From positions 620,001 through 684,000 of the forward strand of contig CP065007.1 in the NCBI GenBank assembly GCA_016699715.1: 64,000 nucleotides of DNA, read 5' to 3'. The stretch comes from Candidatus Competibacteraceae bacterium. Lineage in GTDB: Bacteria; Pseudomonadota; Gammaproteobacteria; Competibacterales; Competibacteraceae. Below, piece by piece: positions 52,969 through 61,335 of the stretch (position 1 is the first letter of the stretch; every line of letters starts with the position of its first letter). The notes beneath the pieces were generated by a model. It saw only the letters and a list, made by a program, of their open reading frames with translations. It had not been told where the DNA came from and ran no database searches. The translations under genes were made by a program, and so were the position numbers.

Positions 52969-53211
52969 ATGTGCATCACGATTCCCGCCCGAGTGGTCGA
53001 AGTCCACGACGCCAGCGCGGTGGTGGAGCGTTACGGTGAGCGACTGGAGGTGAGTTTGCTGCTGCTTCAGGAGGAGGTCGCCATCGGTGATTTCCTGATC
53101 CTGCAAGCGCGCGCCTTCGCCGTGGAAAAGATCGCGCCCGAAGAAGCGGCCGAGATTTACCGTTTGTTCGACGAGTTCGTCGGCGTGGCCGACGACAACG
53201 CGACGGCATGA
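52969..53211 (+). CDS. hybG: Second HypC/HybG-type hydrogenase chaperone
   Basis: An 80-residue HypC homologue starting MCITIPARVVEV, with Cys2 conserved and GDFLILQARAFAVEKIAPEEA typical. It is encoded with the structural genes, as HybG is in E. coli, so it is probably the chaperone dedicated to the HybC precursor, while hypC at 31574 works with HypD. No strong ribosome-binding site is seen; the start follows a palindromic repeat. Confidence 0.88.
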   Translation: MCITIPARVVEVHDASAVVERYGERLEVSLLLLQEEVAIGDFLILQARAFAVEKIAPEEAAEIYRLFDEFVGVADDNATA

Positions 53212-53277
53212 CGGCGAAGTCGCTCAGCGCGTTGCTCGATTCTCGGATCGTCCCGCGACAGAGCCGCCAGTCCTGAC

Positions 53278-54483
53278 ATGGCTGGTGGCGCGGCCGGTGG
53301 GGTCGAAGGCGGCCTGAATATCCGGGTCGCGGTGCAAGGCGGCCGCATCGTGGCGGTCGATCTGCGTTCGACCCGGCCGGTCAATCTGTGCGCCGTGCTG
53401 GTGGGACGCGATGTCGGCGCCGCCATGGCATTGCTGCCGCGATTGTTCGGTGTGTGCCGCATCGCGCAGACCGTCGCCGGTCTTGCCGCCGTCGAAGCCG
53501 CCCTCGGCATGGTCCCCGCACCTCCTCAATTGGCCGCTCGCTGTTTCCTGGTGGCCGCCGAATCCCTCGAACAAACCGCCTGGCGTCTGCTGCTCGACTG
53601 GCCGCGCTGCATCGGCGTGAGTCCCGCGCTCGACACCCTGAAACGGCTGCGGCAACTCCTGTCCGCCCTGCCGCTCAAGTTATTCCCCGATCTGACTTGG
53701 AACCGCGTCGGTGGCGCACGGCTGGCGCCGGCTTTGGCGGATCTTGCCTCGCTGCTCGACCCACTCCAGCTCGTGATCCACCAGGCCGTTTGCGGCGAGG
53801 CAACCCGAAATAGCTGGCCCTTGACCGACCGCCGGAGCTTCGAGCGCTGGCTGGGTCATGCCGCCACGCCGGCGGCGTTGACGCTGCGTTGCCTGTGCGA
53901 GCAGGGCTTGGCGGATTTCGGGCGCGGCACGGTGGAGCCGCTGCCGGTGTTCGACCTCGCCGTGCTGGAGCGACGGATGGCGGCGGCCGACGGTTATAGG
54001 TTTTGCGCCCGCCCCGATCTGGAAGGCGCGGTCCATGAAACCGGGGCCTTGGCCCGACTGTGGGAGCATCCGCTGATTGCCGATCTGCGCGCCGACTACG
54101 GGAATGGCCTGCTGACTCGCTGGGTGGCGCGATGGGTGGAGATGGATGATTTACTGACCGAACTCCGCGGGCAATTTGCACGGCTGGAAGAGCATCCTGG
54201 ACCATCGATGGAGCAAAACAGCGCCGGTACTGGTCTCGGTCTGGTGGAAAGCGCGCGCGGTCGCTTGTGTCATCGGGTGGCGGTGGCGGTGGGACAGGTG
54301 ACCGACTACAAGATCCTGGCGCCGACCGAATGGAATTTTCATCCGGAAGGACCGCTGACACGTAGTTTGTTGGGTGCGCGGCTCGCTGAAGCCGGCGCGC
54401 CGCCGATCCGCCGCGCCGTTGCCCTGTTGGCGACGGCGCTTGATCCCTGCGTTGGTTTCGAGTTGCTCGTCGATGAATCCTGA
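53278..54483 (+). CDS. HupK-like hydrogenase assembly protein
   Basis: A 401-residue protein related to [NiFe] large subunits but not catalytic. The N-terminal motif reads LFGVCRIAQTVAGLAAVEAA, matching RICGVCTTVHA with only the second Cys kept, and the C-terminus ends DPCVGFELLVDES, matching DPCLACAIH with only the first Cys kept. There is no cleavable tail after the motif. HupK/HoxV proteins act as scaffolds when the Fe(CN)2CO unit moves from HypCD to the large subunit. It is last in the hyb operon. The start is uncertain since no clear ribosome-binding site precedes ATG 53278. Confidence 0.8.
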   Translation: MAGGAAGGVEGGLNIRVAVQGGRIVAVDLRSTRPVNLCAVLVGRDVGAAMALLPRLFGVCRIAQTVAGLAAVEAALGMVPAPPQLAARCFLVAAESLEQTAWRLLLDWPRCIGVSPALDTLKRLRQLLSALPLKLFPDLTWNRVGGARLAPALADLASLLDPLQLVIHQAVCGEATRNSWPLTDRRSFERWLGHAATPAALTLRCLCEQGLADFGRGTVEPLPVFDLAVLERRMAAADGYRFCARPDLEGAVHETGALARLWEHPLIADLRADYGNGLLTRWVARWVEMDDLLTELRGQFARLEEHPGPSMEQNSAGTGLGLVESARGRLCHRVAVAVGQVTDYKILAPTEWNFHPEGPLTRSLLGARLAEAGAPPIRRAVALLATALDPCVGFELLVDES

Positions 54484-54837
54484 ACGGCCTGGTGATCAAG
54501 CATAAATTTATTGCAGTGCAACATTCTATTTGTTAGGATACCCTCAATTCAGACACACTTATAGAAGGAAAGCTGGGCCTCTTGTCAGCAGGAAAGAGAG
54601 GTGTTCCGCTGCGGGTAGCTTCGAAATGACTCGTTTACAGGACACCCGAAGCGTGGGTCTCGCACGCCAAGCGGCACGCCAGAAGGCTGGATCGGCCTTT
54701 GCTCGATATTTTGATCCCGGACGGCAAGCGCACTGTCAGAATACGAAGCCGCCCGCGACTGAGTTTCTGACATCTAAACAGATGGAGGACGGGGGTGGTC
54801 TCTGTCCCGAGAGATAGGGTTTCCGCCGCGTAATATC
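54484..54837. other. Intergenic region after the hydrogenase operon
   Basis: No recognisable gene, tRNA or terminator. A 95-codon plus-strand frame (54530-54817) and a 62-codon minus-strand frame lack family similarity, natural composition or ribosome-binding sites. The first 60 bases are AT-rich. Confidence 0.5.
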
Positions 54838-55041
54838 ATGAAAAACATCATCAAAATAGCAGTTCTAACAATCGTGGTTTTGGTCTTGTCTCCCGTGCTG
54901 GGTTTCTGGATCGTCGCGCTGGTCGGCGCGGCACTATTCCTGCTTCCCGCCGGCGCGGCGGTTTCGGTACTTTTTCCGAAAACGTGGCGACATATTGAAG
55001 ATAGCTTGTTTTCCAGGGTGCACCTATTGCCGAGCACCTGA
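54838..55041 (+). CDS. Small two-helix membrane protein
   Basis: A 67-residue hydrophobic protein with two likely membrane helices (about 4-25 and 28-46) and a short polar tail (KTWRHIEDSLFS). No family recognised. The ribosome-binding site is weak, but a strong terminator follows 20 bases after its stop, which supports a real transcription unit. Confidence 0.5.
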   Translation: MKNIIKIAVLTIVVLVLSPVLGFWIVALVGAALFLLPAGAAVSVLFPKTWRHIEDSLFSRVHLLPST

Positions 55042-55061
55042 TTCAAGGCGAGTTCGCCGAG

Positions 55062-55086
55062 AAACCCGGGTAAACCGGGTTTTTTT
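55062..55086 (+). terminator. Intrinsic terminator
   Basis: aacccgg and ccgggtt pair around gtaaa-type loop and are followed by seven T residues. Confidence 0.9.
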
Positions 55087-55234
55087 ACGCCCATTGTCGA
55101 GATCTCGCGGCCAAGTTGCGGGTCATCGCAAATCCCCCATCTGAAGCAGTAGAATCGACGACTACGATAACGACGCGCGCCGCTGGTGATCACTCGGGTG
55201 AAGAACGACGGCGGGCAGTGAGGAGAAAGGCGAC

Positions 55235-55705
55235 ATGTTCAAGACAGCGCATCGCGAAAGCCGGGTGGTTGCCGTTTCCACCGAACAGATGTTCGATCTC
55301 GTCGCCGATGTGGAGCGCTATCCGGAATTTTTGCCGTTGATGCGGGAGGCGAGGATCATCGGCCGCCACGCCGGTGGTTATGAGACGGAGCAGGTGCTGA
55401 TGCTGGGCTTGCTGGCGTATCGCTTTCGTACCCGCACCGAACTGGAACCCCCTCATTCCATCAGCGTCACGTCGGCCGACCGCCACTTCCGTTATTTCGA
55501 TATCCGCTGGTCGTTGGCACCCGCGACCGAGGGGGGTTGCCGCATCGACTTTGCGCTCGACTGCGAGATCCGCTCGCTTTGGTTCAAGCCGCTTGGCGAC
55601 GTGTTGGTGGCGCAGATGGCGTTGACCACCGTCAACGCCTTCGCGGCGCGGGCACGCCGGCTGGATGCCGGACAAGCCCTGTCGGTCCAGCGCCCTAGAA
55701 CGTGA
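55235..55705 (+). CDS. ratA: RatA/COQ10-type START-domain protein
   Basis: A 156-residue polyketide cyclase/START-fold protein. It contains STEQMFDLVADVERYPEFLP, the family hallmark, and IDFALDCEIRSLWFKPLG. In bacteria the family is annotated as RatA (ribosome association toxin); in mitochondria COQ10 binds ubiquinone. The usual companion RatB/RnfH and smpB are not adjacent here, and a quinone-biosynthesis gene (rquA) faces it, so a quinone-chaperone role is worth considering. The ribosome-binding site gaggagaaagg precedes the ATG. The 3' end overlaps rquA by 11 bases in convergent orientation. Confidence 0.87.
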   Translation: MFKTAHRESRVVAVSTEQMFDLVADVERYPEFLPLMREARIIGRHAGGYETEQVLMLGLLAYRFRTRTELEPPHSISVTSADRHFRYFDIRWSLAPATEGGCRIDFALDCEIRSLWFKPLGDVLVAQMALTTVNAFAARARRLDAGQALSVQRPRT

Positions 55706-56510
55706 CGACCACCTTCTGATACAAGCCGCCGAAAAAAGTCTCCTTCTTGACGGTTGCGGCCCGCACCCGTTCTTCCGGCATCCATTCGGTGATTTCCTTA
55801 CGCCACAAGTCCATGGCGAAGGGTTCCAGCGTGGTGAGAATGGGTACCATGACGTAGCGGAAAGGGTTGCTCGGGTGGGGGCGATGGTAGTCGACGAAAA
55901 TCACCTTGCCGCCCGGTTTGACCACGCGTAAGGCTTGCGCGACGGTTTGCGCCCGGACCTCTTCGGGTTGTTCGTGCAGCAGGAAGAACAGCACCACACA
56001 ATCGTAGCTGGCATCGGCGAAATGGAGATTGGTCGAGTCCTGGTGGTGCAGGGCGATGCGCGGAGCGCCGTTATCCAGCTTGGCCTTTAGATTTTCCAAC
56101 TGGACGGGCGCTACGTCCACCACATCCAGCCGCGCGGTCGGTTCCAGCCGTTGGGCCAGCCGCTCGGTGAAATCTCCATAAACGCAGGCGACCTGCAGGA
56201 TGCTGCCGTCAATGGTGGCGCCCATTTCGTCCAACGCGGCGTCTCGCAGTTGGGCGAAGTTGCCCCACAGAATTAGATTGACCAGCCATTGCCGCTCGAA
56301 CACGCGCACCGCGGCGGGGTGAAGATACGCCCACCAGTAGACCTGCTGCAGGTACGCCGGTAGCGGAACCTGTGTCGAAACGGAGATCTCCTGATCGGAC
56401 TCCTGGCAATGGGCTGCGTTTTCGGCGTCGGTCGTTGCTGGCTGTAACACCATGCCTTCATCCGATGACCGCAGCCGAACCAGCGCGGCCGTAGCAGGTT
56501 GGGAACTCAT
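55695..56510 (-). CDS. rquA: Rhodoquinone biosynthesis methyltransferase-like protein RquA
   Basis: A 271-residue protein that I recognise as RquA, which converts ubiquinone to rhodoquinone (amino for methoxy substitution). Characteristic blocks are YLQQVYWWAYLHPAAVRVFE, NLILWGNFAQLRDAAL, the altered SAM motif QVACVYGDFTERLA, DVVDVAPVQLENL, VVLFFLLHEQPEEVRAQT and FGGLYQKVVV. The VYGDFT wording replaces the usual GxGxG of methyltransferases and is diagnostic. The first 45 residues are variable. It follows frdABCD on the same strand after about 310 bases. Rhodoquinol is the low-potential donor for fumarate reduction. Confidence 0.9.
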   Translation of the reverse strand: MSSQPATAALVRLRSSDEGMVLQPATTDAENAAHCQESDQEISVSTQVPLPAYLQQVYWWAYLHPAAVRVFERQWLVNLILWGNFAQLRDAALDEMGATIDGSILQVACVYGDFTERLAQRLEPTARLDVVDVAPVQLENLKAKLDNGAPRIALHHQDSTNLHFADASYDCVVLFFLLHEQPEEVRAQTVAQALRVVKPGGKVIFVDYHRPHPSNPFRYVMVPILTTLEPFAMDLWRKEITEWMPEERVRAATVKKETFFGGLYQKVVVTF

Positions 56511-56818
56511 GGGGAGTTTTCCTCAATGATTGTGGGGTGTACGCACACCTGCGCCGGAGTTGGCCGGCGTGGGCACCACGTCTCGACGGTGGTTATCCCG
56601 GAACAGGTTTGCACGGTACGCCTCGATTGAAAGGTCTGAAGTGTACGGGGGTTTTTGTCGCTTTAGCCAGATTCCGTTTACCCCAACAGACAAGACGCCG
56701 CTTCCCACAACAGCGGGAAGCGGCGCCACGGTTATGGCGAAACGGCTCTATTCGCGCCTCCCGCTTCCGCGGGCCTGGGGGGCCGCGGAAGCAGGGCGGG
56801 CGGGACTCTCTGGCCCCG
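56511..56818 (-). promoter_or_regulatory. Leader region between frdD and rquA with hairpins and a dyad
   Basis: Two GC-rich stem-loops lie just past frdD: arms gcttccgcgg / ccgcggaagc at 56764-56792, and gccgcttccc / gggaagcggc at 56697-56725. The second is followed on the minus strand by a T-rich stretch (gtcttgtctgtt) and may be a terminator or attenuator. A small perfect dyad, ggtgt-acgc-acacc at 56536-56549, lies 26 bases before the rquA ATG and could be an operator. Confidence 0.5.
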
Positions 56819-57160
56819 TCAGATGCGCAGCAGATAAATGATCGTCAGCAGCGTGCCCAGACCCGCGAGCCCATAGACGACATAGGCGACCAGCGTGTCG
56901 GCGCGGACGCCGAAATCGTGAACGGTGACCCGTAACCGGTGGGCGGCGTGCCACAATGACAGCAGGATAATGCCGAAGATGACCAGCTTGCCCAGCCAGT
57001 TTGCCGCGAAGGCGTGCAGGTACTCGTAGGTGAACAGCGCTGGCGAGAAGCGCATGGCGGCGAACAGCGTGATCAGCACCAGCACCGGGGTCACGAATGC
57101 CGTGACCGTGCCACCGGCGGCGAACAAGCCCCAGAAGATTGGCTTATTGGATTTGGCCAT
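56819..57160 (-). CDS. frdD: Fumarate reductase membrane subunit D
   Basis: A 113-residue membrane anchor with three helices, starting MAKSNKPIFWGLFAAGG, a typical FrdD N-terminus, with LSLWHAAHRLRVTVHDFG in the middle. It forms the quinol site with FrdC. The ATG at 57160 is two bases after the frdC stop. The frame open upstream is a shadow of frdC. Confidence 0.93.
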   Translation of the reverse strand: MAKSNKPIFWGLFAAGGTVTAFVTPVLVLITLFAAMRFSPALFTYEYLHAFAANWLGKLVIFGIILLSLWHAAHRLRVTVHDFGVRADTLVAYVVYGLAGLGTLLTIIYLLRI

Positions 57161-57162
57161 GA

Positions 57163-57549
57163 CTAGACTCCCAGGAACAGGATGATCAGCGAGACTACCG
57201 CCCAAGCGCCGTAGTGGGCTCCGACGATGATGTTGCCCGGCACGAATTCCTCGCCGCGCTGGATCGGCATGGCTTGGGGCGTGACGTTGAACCACGACAT
57301 GCTGTGATACACCGTCGCAATCAAAACCGTCGCGTTGAACAGCACGCCCAAGGGGCTGTGCAGCGCATTCAGGAATTCCTGAAAAGCGTCCGGCCCTTGT
57401 GATAGCCGTGCCAGCGCCACGATCAGCAGGAAGGTGTAGGCGAAGATGAAAATACAAGTCACTTCGCGGGCCATGTAGCGCTTGTAGCGTGGCTGGCTCA
57501 GAAACCAGGTGGTTTTGGAAACCTCACGGATATAGGGTTTGCTGTTCAT
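57163..57549 (-). CDS. frdC: Fumarate reductase membrane subunit C
   Basis: A 128-residue membrane anchor with three helices. SKTTWFLSQPRYKRYMAREV and YHSMSWFNVTPQAMP are close to E. coli FrdC. With FrdD it makes a haem-free anchor that exchanges electrons with a quinone. Start overlaps the frdB stop by four bases. Confidence 0.94.
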   Translation of the reverse strand: MNSKPYIREVSKTTWFLSQPRYKRYMAREVTCIFIFAYTFLLIVALARLSQGPDAFQEFLNALHSPLGVLFNATVLIATVYHSMSWFNVTPQAMPIQRGEEFVPGNIIVGAHYGAWAVVSLIILFLGV

Positions 57550-58298
57550 TTTTTCACCCAGGGCATCAAGTGCTCTTTATACCAGTCGATGGTGCTGGCC
57601 ACCTTGACCTGCTGCAACGCGCCCGCCGGGTCAACGTGCTTGGGACACACCTCGGAGCAGGCGCCGACGAACGAGCATTCCCACACCCCTTCGTTGGAGG
57701 CGATCACCTCCTGACGCTGGTCCCGGCCACCATCGCGGGAGTCCTGGTTGTAGCGGTGCGCCATGGAGATCGCCGCCGGGCCGAGGAATTCCGGCACCAG
57801 GGCGTATTGCGGACAGGCGGCATAGCACAACATGCAGTTGATGCACAGCGTGTACTGTTTGAATTTCTTCAATTCCGCCGGGGTCTGCTTGAATTCGCCA
57901 GCGCTGACCGGTTGATCCGACTTGGGAATCAGGTAGGGCTTGACGCTGGCCAGCTTGGTGATGAAATCCTCGACCGACGTGACCAAATCGCGCTCGATGG
58001 GGAAATTGGCCATCGGCTCGACCTTGATCTGATCGCCATATTCGTGGATGAAGGCCTTGCACGCCAGTTTCGGCTCGCCGTTGACCATCATGCCGCAACT
58101 GCCGCAGACCGCCATGTGGCAGGACCAGCGATAGCTCAGCGTCGGATCGAGGTGGTCCTTGACGTAGTTCAGCGCATCCAGCACCACCCATTCGTCGAGG
58201 CAGGGTACGGAATAGCTCTGATACCGGGGCGCGGTATCGGTCTCCGGGTTGTAGCGGAGCACCTCCAGTTGGATCTGGCGTTTCTGGAGTTCGCTCAT
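57546..58298 (-). CDS. frdB: Fumarate reductase iron-sulfur subunit
   Basis: A 250-residue subunit with three clusters. The [2Fe-2S] site is CHMAVCGSCGMMVNG with a later Cys in KLACKAF, the [4Fe-4S] site is CINCMLCYAACP, and the [3Fe-4S] site is CSFVGACSEVCPKHVDP. It relays electrons between FrdCD and FrdA. Start overlaps frdA's stop (ATGA). Confidence 0.96.
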   Translation of the reverse strand: MSELQKRQIQLEVLRYNPETDTAPRYQSYSVPCLDEWVVLDALNYVKDHLDPTLSYRWSCHMAVCGSCGMMVNGEPKLACKAFIHEYGDQIKVEPMANFPIERDLVTSVEDFITKLASVKPYLIPKSDQPVSAGEFKQTPAELKKFKQYTLCINCMLCYAACPQYALVPEFLGPAAISMAHRYNQDSRDGGRDQRQEVIASNEGVWECSFVGACSEVCPKHVDPAGALQQVKVASTIDWYKEHLMPWVKK

Positions 58299-60055
58299 TT
58301 CTTGGCTCCTGAGTAGTCACGGACACCGGGCTGCGACTTGGTGATGACGACATCGAGATACTCGATGCGCGGCGGTTCCGTAGGGTGGTAGTGGGCCAGC
58401 GAATGTTTAAGCAGGTTCTCATCGTCGCGGGCGGTGAAGTCCAGCCGCTGATGCGCGCCCCGCGATTCCTTGCGATCCCGCGCACCCACCGTGACCGCTT
58501 CGGCGCAGTCGAGCATCGACCCCAGTTCCAGCGCCTGCATCAGATCGGTGTTGTAGACGTGGCTCTTGTCGGTCAGCGCGATGTTGGCGTAGCGCTGACG
58601 CAGCTCGGAAATCTTTTCACACGCCGCCGCCAGACCTTCGCCGGTGCGATAGATCCCGACGTTCGCTTCCATGGTGTCCATCATTTCCTGACGCAATCCC
58701 GCGATGCTCTCCGTGCCATCGCTCTTGTCGAACAAGGCCTGGATGCGGTTTTGCGACGCCTTCGCCTTCGCCGCGAGCGCCGCGTCGCTGCTGGGGGTCG
58801 GATTGGATTGCAGATGGGCCATGGCGCTGAGCGCCGCCCGCCGCCCGAAGACCAGCAGTTCGGTCAGCGAGTTGGAGCCGAGCCGGTTGGCGCCGTTGAT
58901 GCTGACGCAGGCGCACTCGCCGGCGGCGAACAGTCCCGGCAAGCGGGTCGCGGCCTGCACATCGGTATGGATGCCGCCCATCATGTAATGGACGACCGGG
59001 CGAATCGGAATCGGCTCCTTGACCGGGTCCTTGCCCAGGTAGCTGATGCACAGGTCGCGCACCAGCGGCAGCCTTTCGTCGATTTTCTTTTCGCCCAGAT
59101 GGCGCATGTCCAGCAACACGCAGTCGCCCCACGGGGTTGTGACCGTGTTGCCCTTCTGCTGCTCGCCCCAGAATGCCTGGCTGAGTCGGTCGCGCGGACC
59201 CAGTTCCATGGTCTTGAGCACCGGTTGACCGACCGGCGTTTCCGGCCCCATGCCGTAGTCCTGCAAATAACGGCGACCGTCCTTGTTCAGCAGAATGCCG
59301 CCTTCGCCGCGACAGCCCTCGGTCAGCAGGATGCCGTTATTCGGCAGACCGGTGGGATGGTACTGGACGAACTCCATATCCTTGAGTGGCGTCCCGGCGC
59401 GATAGGCCAGAGCCATGCCATCGCCGGTCTTGATGTTGCCGTTGGTGGTGAACGGGAACATCTTGCCGCCGCCACCCGCCGCGATGATGACCGCGCCCGC
59501 CTGAAACTGCTTCATTTCCCCATTGCGAATTTCCAGGGCGGTGAGTCCCTGACAGCGCCCGTCCTCGACCAGCAGGTCAGTGGCGTAGTACTCGTCGAAG
59601 CGTTGGATGCTGGGATACTTCAGCGAGGTCTGAAACAGCGTGTGCAGGATGTGGAACCCCGACTTGTCGGCGGCGAACCAGGTGCGTTTGATCTTCATGC
59701 CGCCAAACGGGCGCACGGCGACGGAACCATTCGGCTCACGGCTCCACGGACAACCCCAATGTTCCAGTTGGGTCAATTCCTTGGGCGCCTCGTTGATGAA
59801 ATACTCGACGGCGTCCTGATCGCTCAGCCAGTCACCGCCGCCCACCGTGTCGTTGAAGTGCAGGTCGAGGCTATCATCGGACTTGACGACACCGGCGGCT
59901 CCGCCCTCGGCGGCACAGGTGTGGCTGCGCATGGGATAGACTTTCGAAATTAGGGCGATGCGTAATTTCGGGTCGGCTTCAGCGAGGGCGATGGCGGCTC
60001 GCAGCCCCGCGCCTCCCGCTCCGACGATGGCAACGTCGGTTTTGATGATCTCCAT
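58295..60055 (-). CDS. frdA: Fumarate reductase flavoprotein subunit
   Basis: A 586-residue catalytic subunit with covalently bound FAD. It shows the dinucleotide motif VAIVGAGGAGLRAAIAL, the flavinylated His in RSHTCAAEGG, the substrate residues HPTGLP, TEGCRGEGGIL and VVHYMMGGI, and the capping-domain Arg region. The presence of four subunits in the order ABCD with FrdC/FrdD-type anchors marks a fumarate reductase rather than an Sdh-type complex. Its neighbour rquA implies rhodoquinol as donor. The complex could also run as succinate dehydrogenase with ubiquinone. Confidence 0.96.
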   Translation of the reverse strand: MEIIKTDVAIVGAGGAGLRAAIALAEADPKLRIALISKVYPMRSHTCAAEGGAAGVVKSDDSLDLHFNDTVGGGDWLSDQDAVEYFINEAPKELTQLEHWGCPWSREPNGSVAVRPFGGMKIKRTWFAADKSGFHILHTLFQTSLKYPSIQRFDEYYATDLLVEDGRCQGLTALEIRNGEMKQFQAGAVIIAAGGGGKMFPFTTNGNIKTGDGMALAYRAGTPLKDMEFVQYHPTGLPNNGILLTEGCRGEGGILLNKDGRRYLQDYGMGPETPVGQPVLKTMELGPRDRLSQAFWGEQQKGNTVTTPWGDCVLLDMRHLGEKKIDERLPLVRDLCISYLGKDPVKEPIPIRPVVHYMMGGIHTDVQAATRLPGLFAAGECACVSINGANRLGSNSLTELLVFGRRAALSAMAHLQSNPTPSSDAALAAKAKASQNRIQALFDKSDGTESIAGLRQEMMDTMEANVGIYRTGEGLAAACEKISELRQRYANIALTDKSHVYNTDLMQALELGSMLDCAEAVTVGARDRKESRGAHQRLDFTARDDENLLKHSLAHYHPTEPPRIEYLDVVITKSQPGVRDYSGAKK

Positions 60056-60400
60056 TACTTCGGCTCCTCGGTGTGATGCCAGGCAGATGGGGTGAATTGA
60101 CGAGAGAGTACATGATGTCGATCCGACAGTTTAGCTTGTTTCCGTAAGGTGGCGATCAAGCACGATCCACGTCGCGGTTTGCCGTTGGGGTCAGGGCATT
60201 TTTTGTACGAAAGTACGGACACTGGGGCGATGGCACCCGCTCTGGGGATGATGGCCTGGAATGGCTGCAATCCCATCGCATCCTGGAATTATTAGGATAT
60301 GTCCGGCCAGGTCAAGTGTTGGGATACGCAAGCGGGCCATTGCCGGTGGGCATCCGATCACGGCGCCGCGGTTTCGACCGAGTCGCGTGAGAAGCCGAGC
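60056..60400. other. Promoter region of frdABCD
   Basis: 345 bases between frdA and the 3' end of the comB-like gene. No gene was found. The minus strand contains TTGATC and TAAACT with a long 20-base spacer, a weak promoter candidate, and a short gtac-ttc-gtac palindrome near 60205-60218. No clear FNR-like box was seen. Confidence 0.4.
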
Positions 60401-61168
60401 TCAGCCCAGGGCCGCTGCTTTCAGTACCCCCGGTTCGACTTGCAGCGGTACCACATCGACGCTGTCGAGGCGGGCGCAGTAGTCCAGATCCTGCCCGCAG
60501 CCCAGCGCCACCAGACCGCGACCGTGGTGGGCGTAGCGCAGCAATTGCGGCAAGCGGGTTTGCCAGCGTTCGAACAACGCCATGGCGGCGATCGACTCAT
60601 CGTCGCCGGCGCAGTCGCTGTCCCGCTCGACGCTGAGGGCGCAGGCGATGGCCCCGGCACAGATGGTGTCCTCCAGCGAGAATCCACCACGCCAGCCGGC
60701 GGCCACGATCCATACCGTGTGCGGCTGTTCCCACAGTAGATAACGCACCACCGCCGCCCGATTGGTCAGCGAGGCCGTCAGCAGGATCGGTACTTGCCGT
60801 ACCCGTTCCAGAGCGCGGGTGCCGTTGGTGGTACTCATGAACAGCCGCTTGCCACCGACCCGCGCGGGGGTGCATTCCGACGGCGAATTACCGAGGTCGA
60901 AGTCTTCCAGTTTTTCGCCACCCCGCTCGCCGGCCAGCAAGCGGCGTTCCGCCGGCCAGCGTTCGCTGGTTCGGAACAGGACGTCGAGATCGTCGAAGAC
61001 TTGAATGGCCTCCGCGCCCGATTCCAGCGCGGTCGCCATGGTGGTGGTGGCGCGCAGCACGTCGATGACGATGGCGCAGGCCGGCAGATCGAGCGTGAGG
61101 CCACCCTTGCGCGCCTTTTGGCTGATATCCGGGACTTGATCGGGGGTGTGGTAAACGAAGATTTCCAT
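60401..61168 (-). CDS. comB: 2-phosphosulfolactate phosphatase family protein (ComB)
   Basis: A 255-residue ComB-family phosphatase. It has IVIDVLRATTTMATAL, GERGGEKLEDFDLGNSP and MSTTNGTRAL, the conserved Mg-site and substrate blocks. In methanogens ComB acts in coenzyme M synthesis; in bacteria the role is uncertain, possibly in sulfolactate or another phosphorylated metabolite. No comA or comC homologue is nearby. Confidence 0.88.
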   Translation of the reverse strand: MEIFVYHTPDQVPDISQKARKGGLTLDLPACAIVIDVLRATTTMATALESGAEAIQVFDDLDVLFRTSERWPAERRLLAGERGGEKLEDFDLGNSPSECTPARVGGKRLFMSTTNGTRALERVRQVPILLTASLTNRAAVVRYLLWEQPHTVWIVAAGWRGGFSLEDTICAGAIACALSVERDSDCAGDDESIAAMALFERWQTRLPQLLRYAHHGRGLVALGCGQDLDYCARLDSVDVVPLQVEPGVLKAAALG

Positions 61169-61335
61169 GGGGGTTGTGCTGGTGGGTAATAACGTTTCGC
61201 GGCTTGGTTTAGGGAAGATGGGCCGGGGATTATCGGCCTGTTTTTTATAAGGTTAATCCAAGCCGATGCAAAGCGCCATACATCGGGCATGGCCGATTCG
61301 TGGTGTGATGGATGCCCGGTCCGGCTCGACCTGGC

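Noticed and set aside
54530..54817. 95-codon plus-strand ORF
   Set aside because: No family similarity, unnatural composition and no ribosome-binding site; treated as non-coding.
61225..61255. Terminator-like hairpin with a T run on the plus strand (ggccg...cggcc then tttttt)
   Set aside because: Both flanking genes are on the minus strand and no plus-strand gene ends nearby, so there is nothing for it to terminate.
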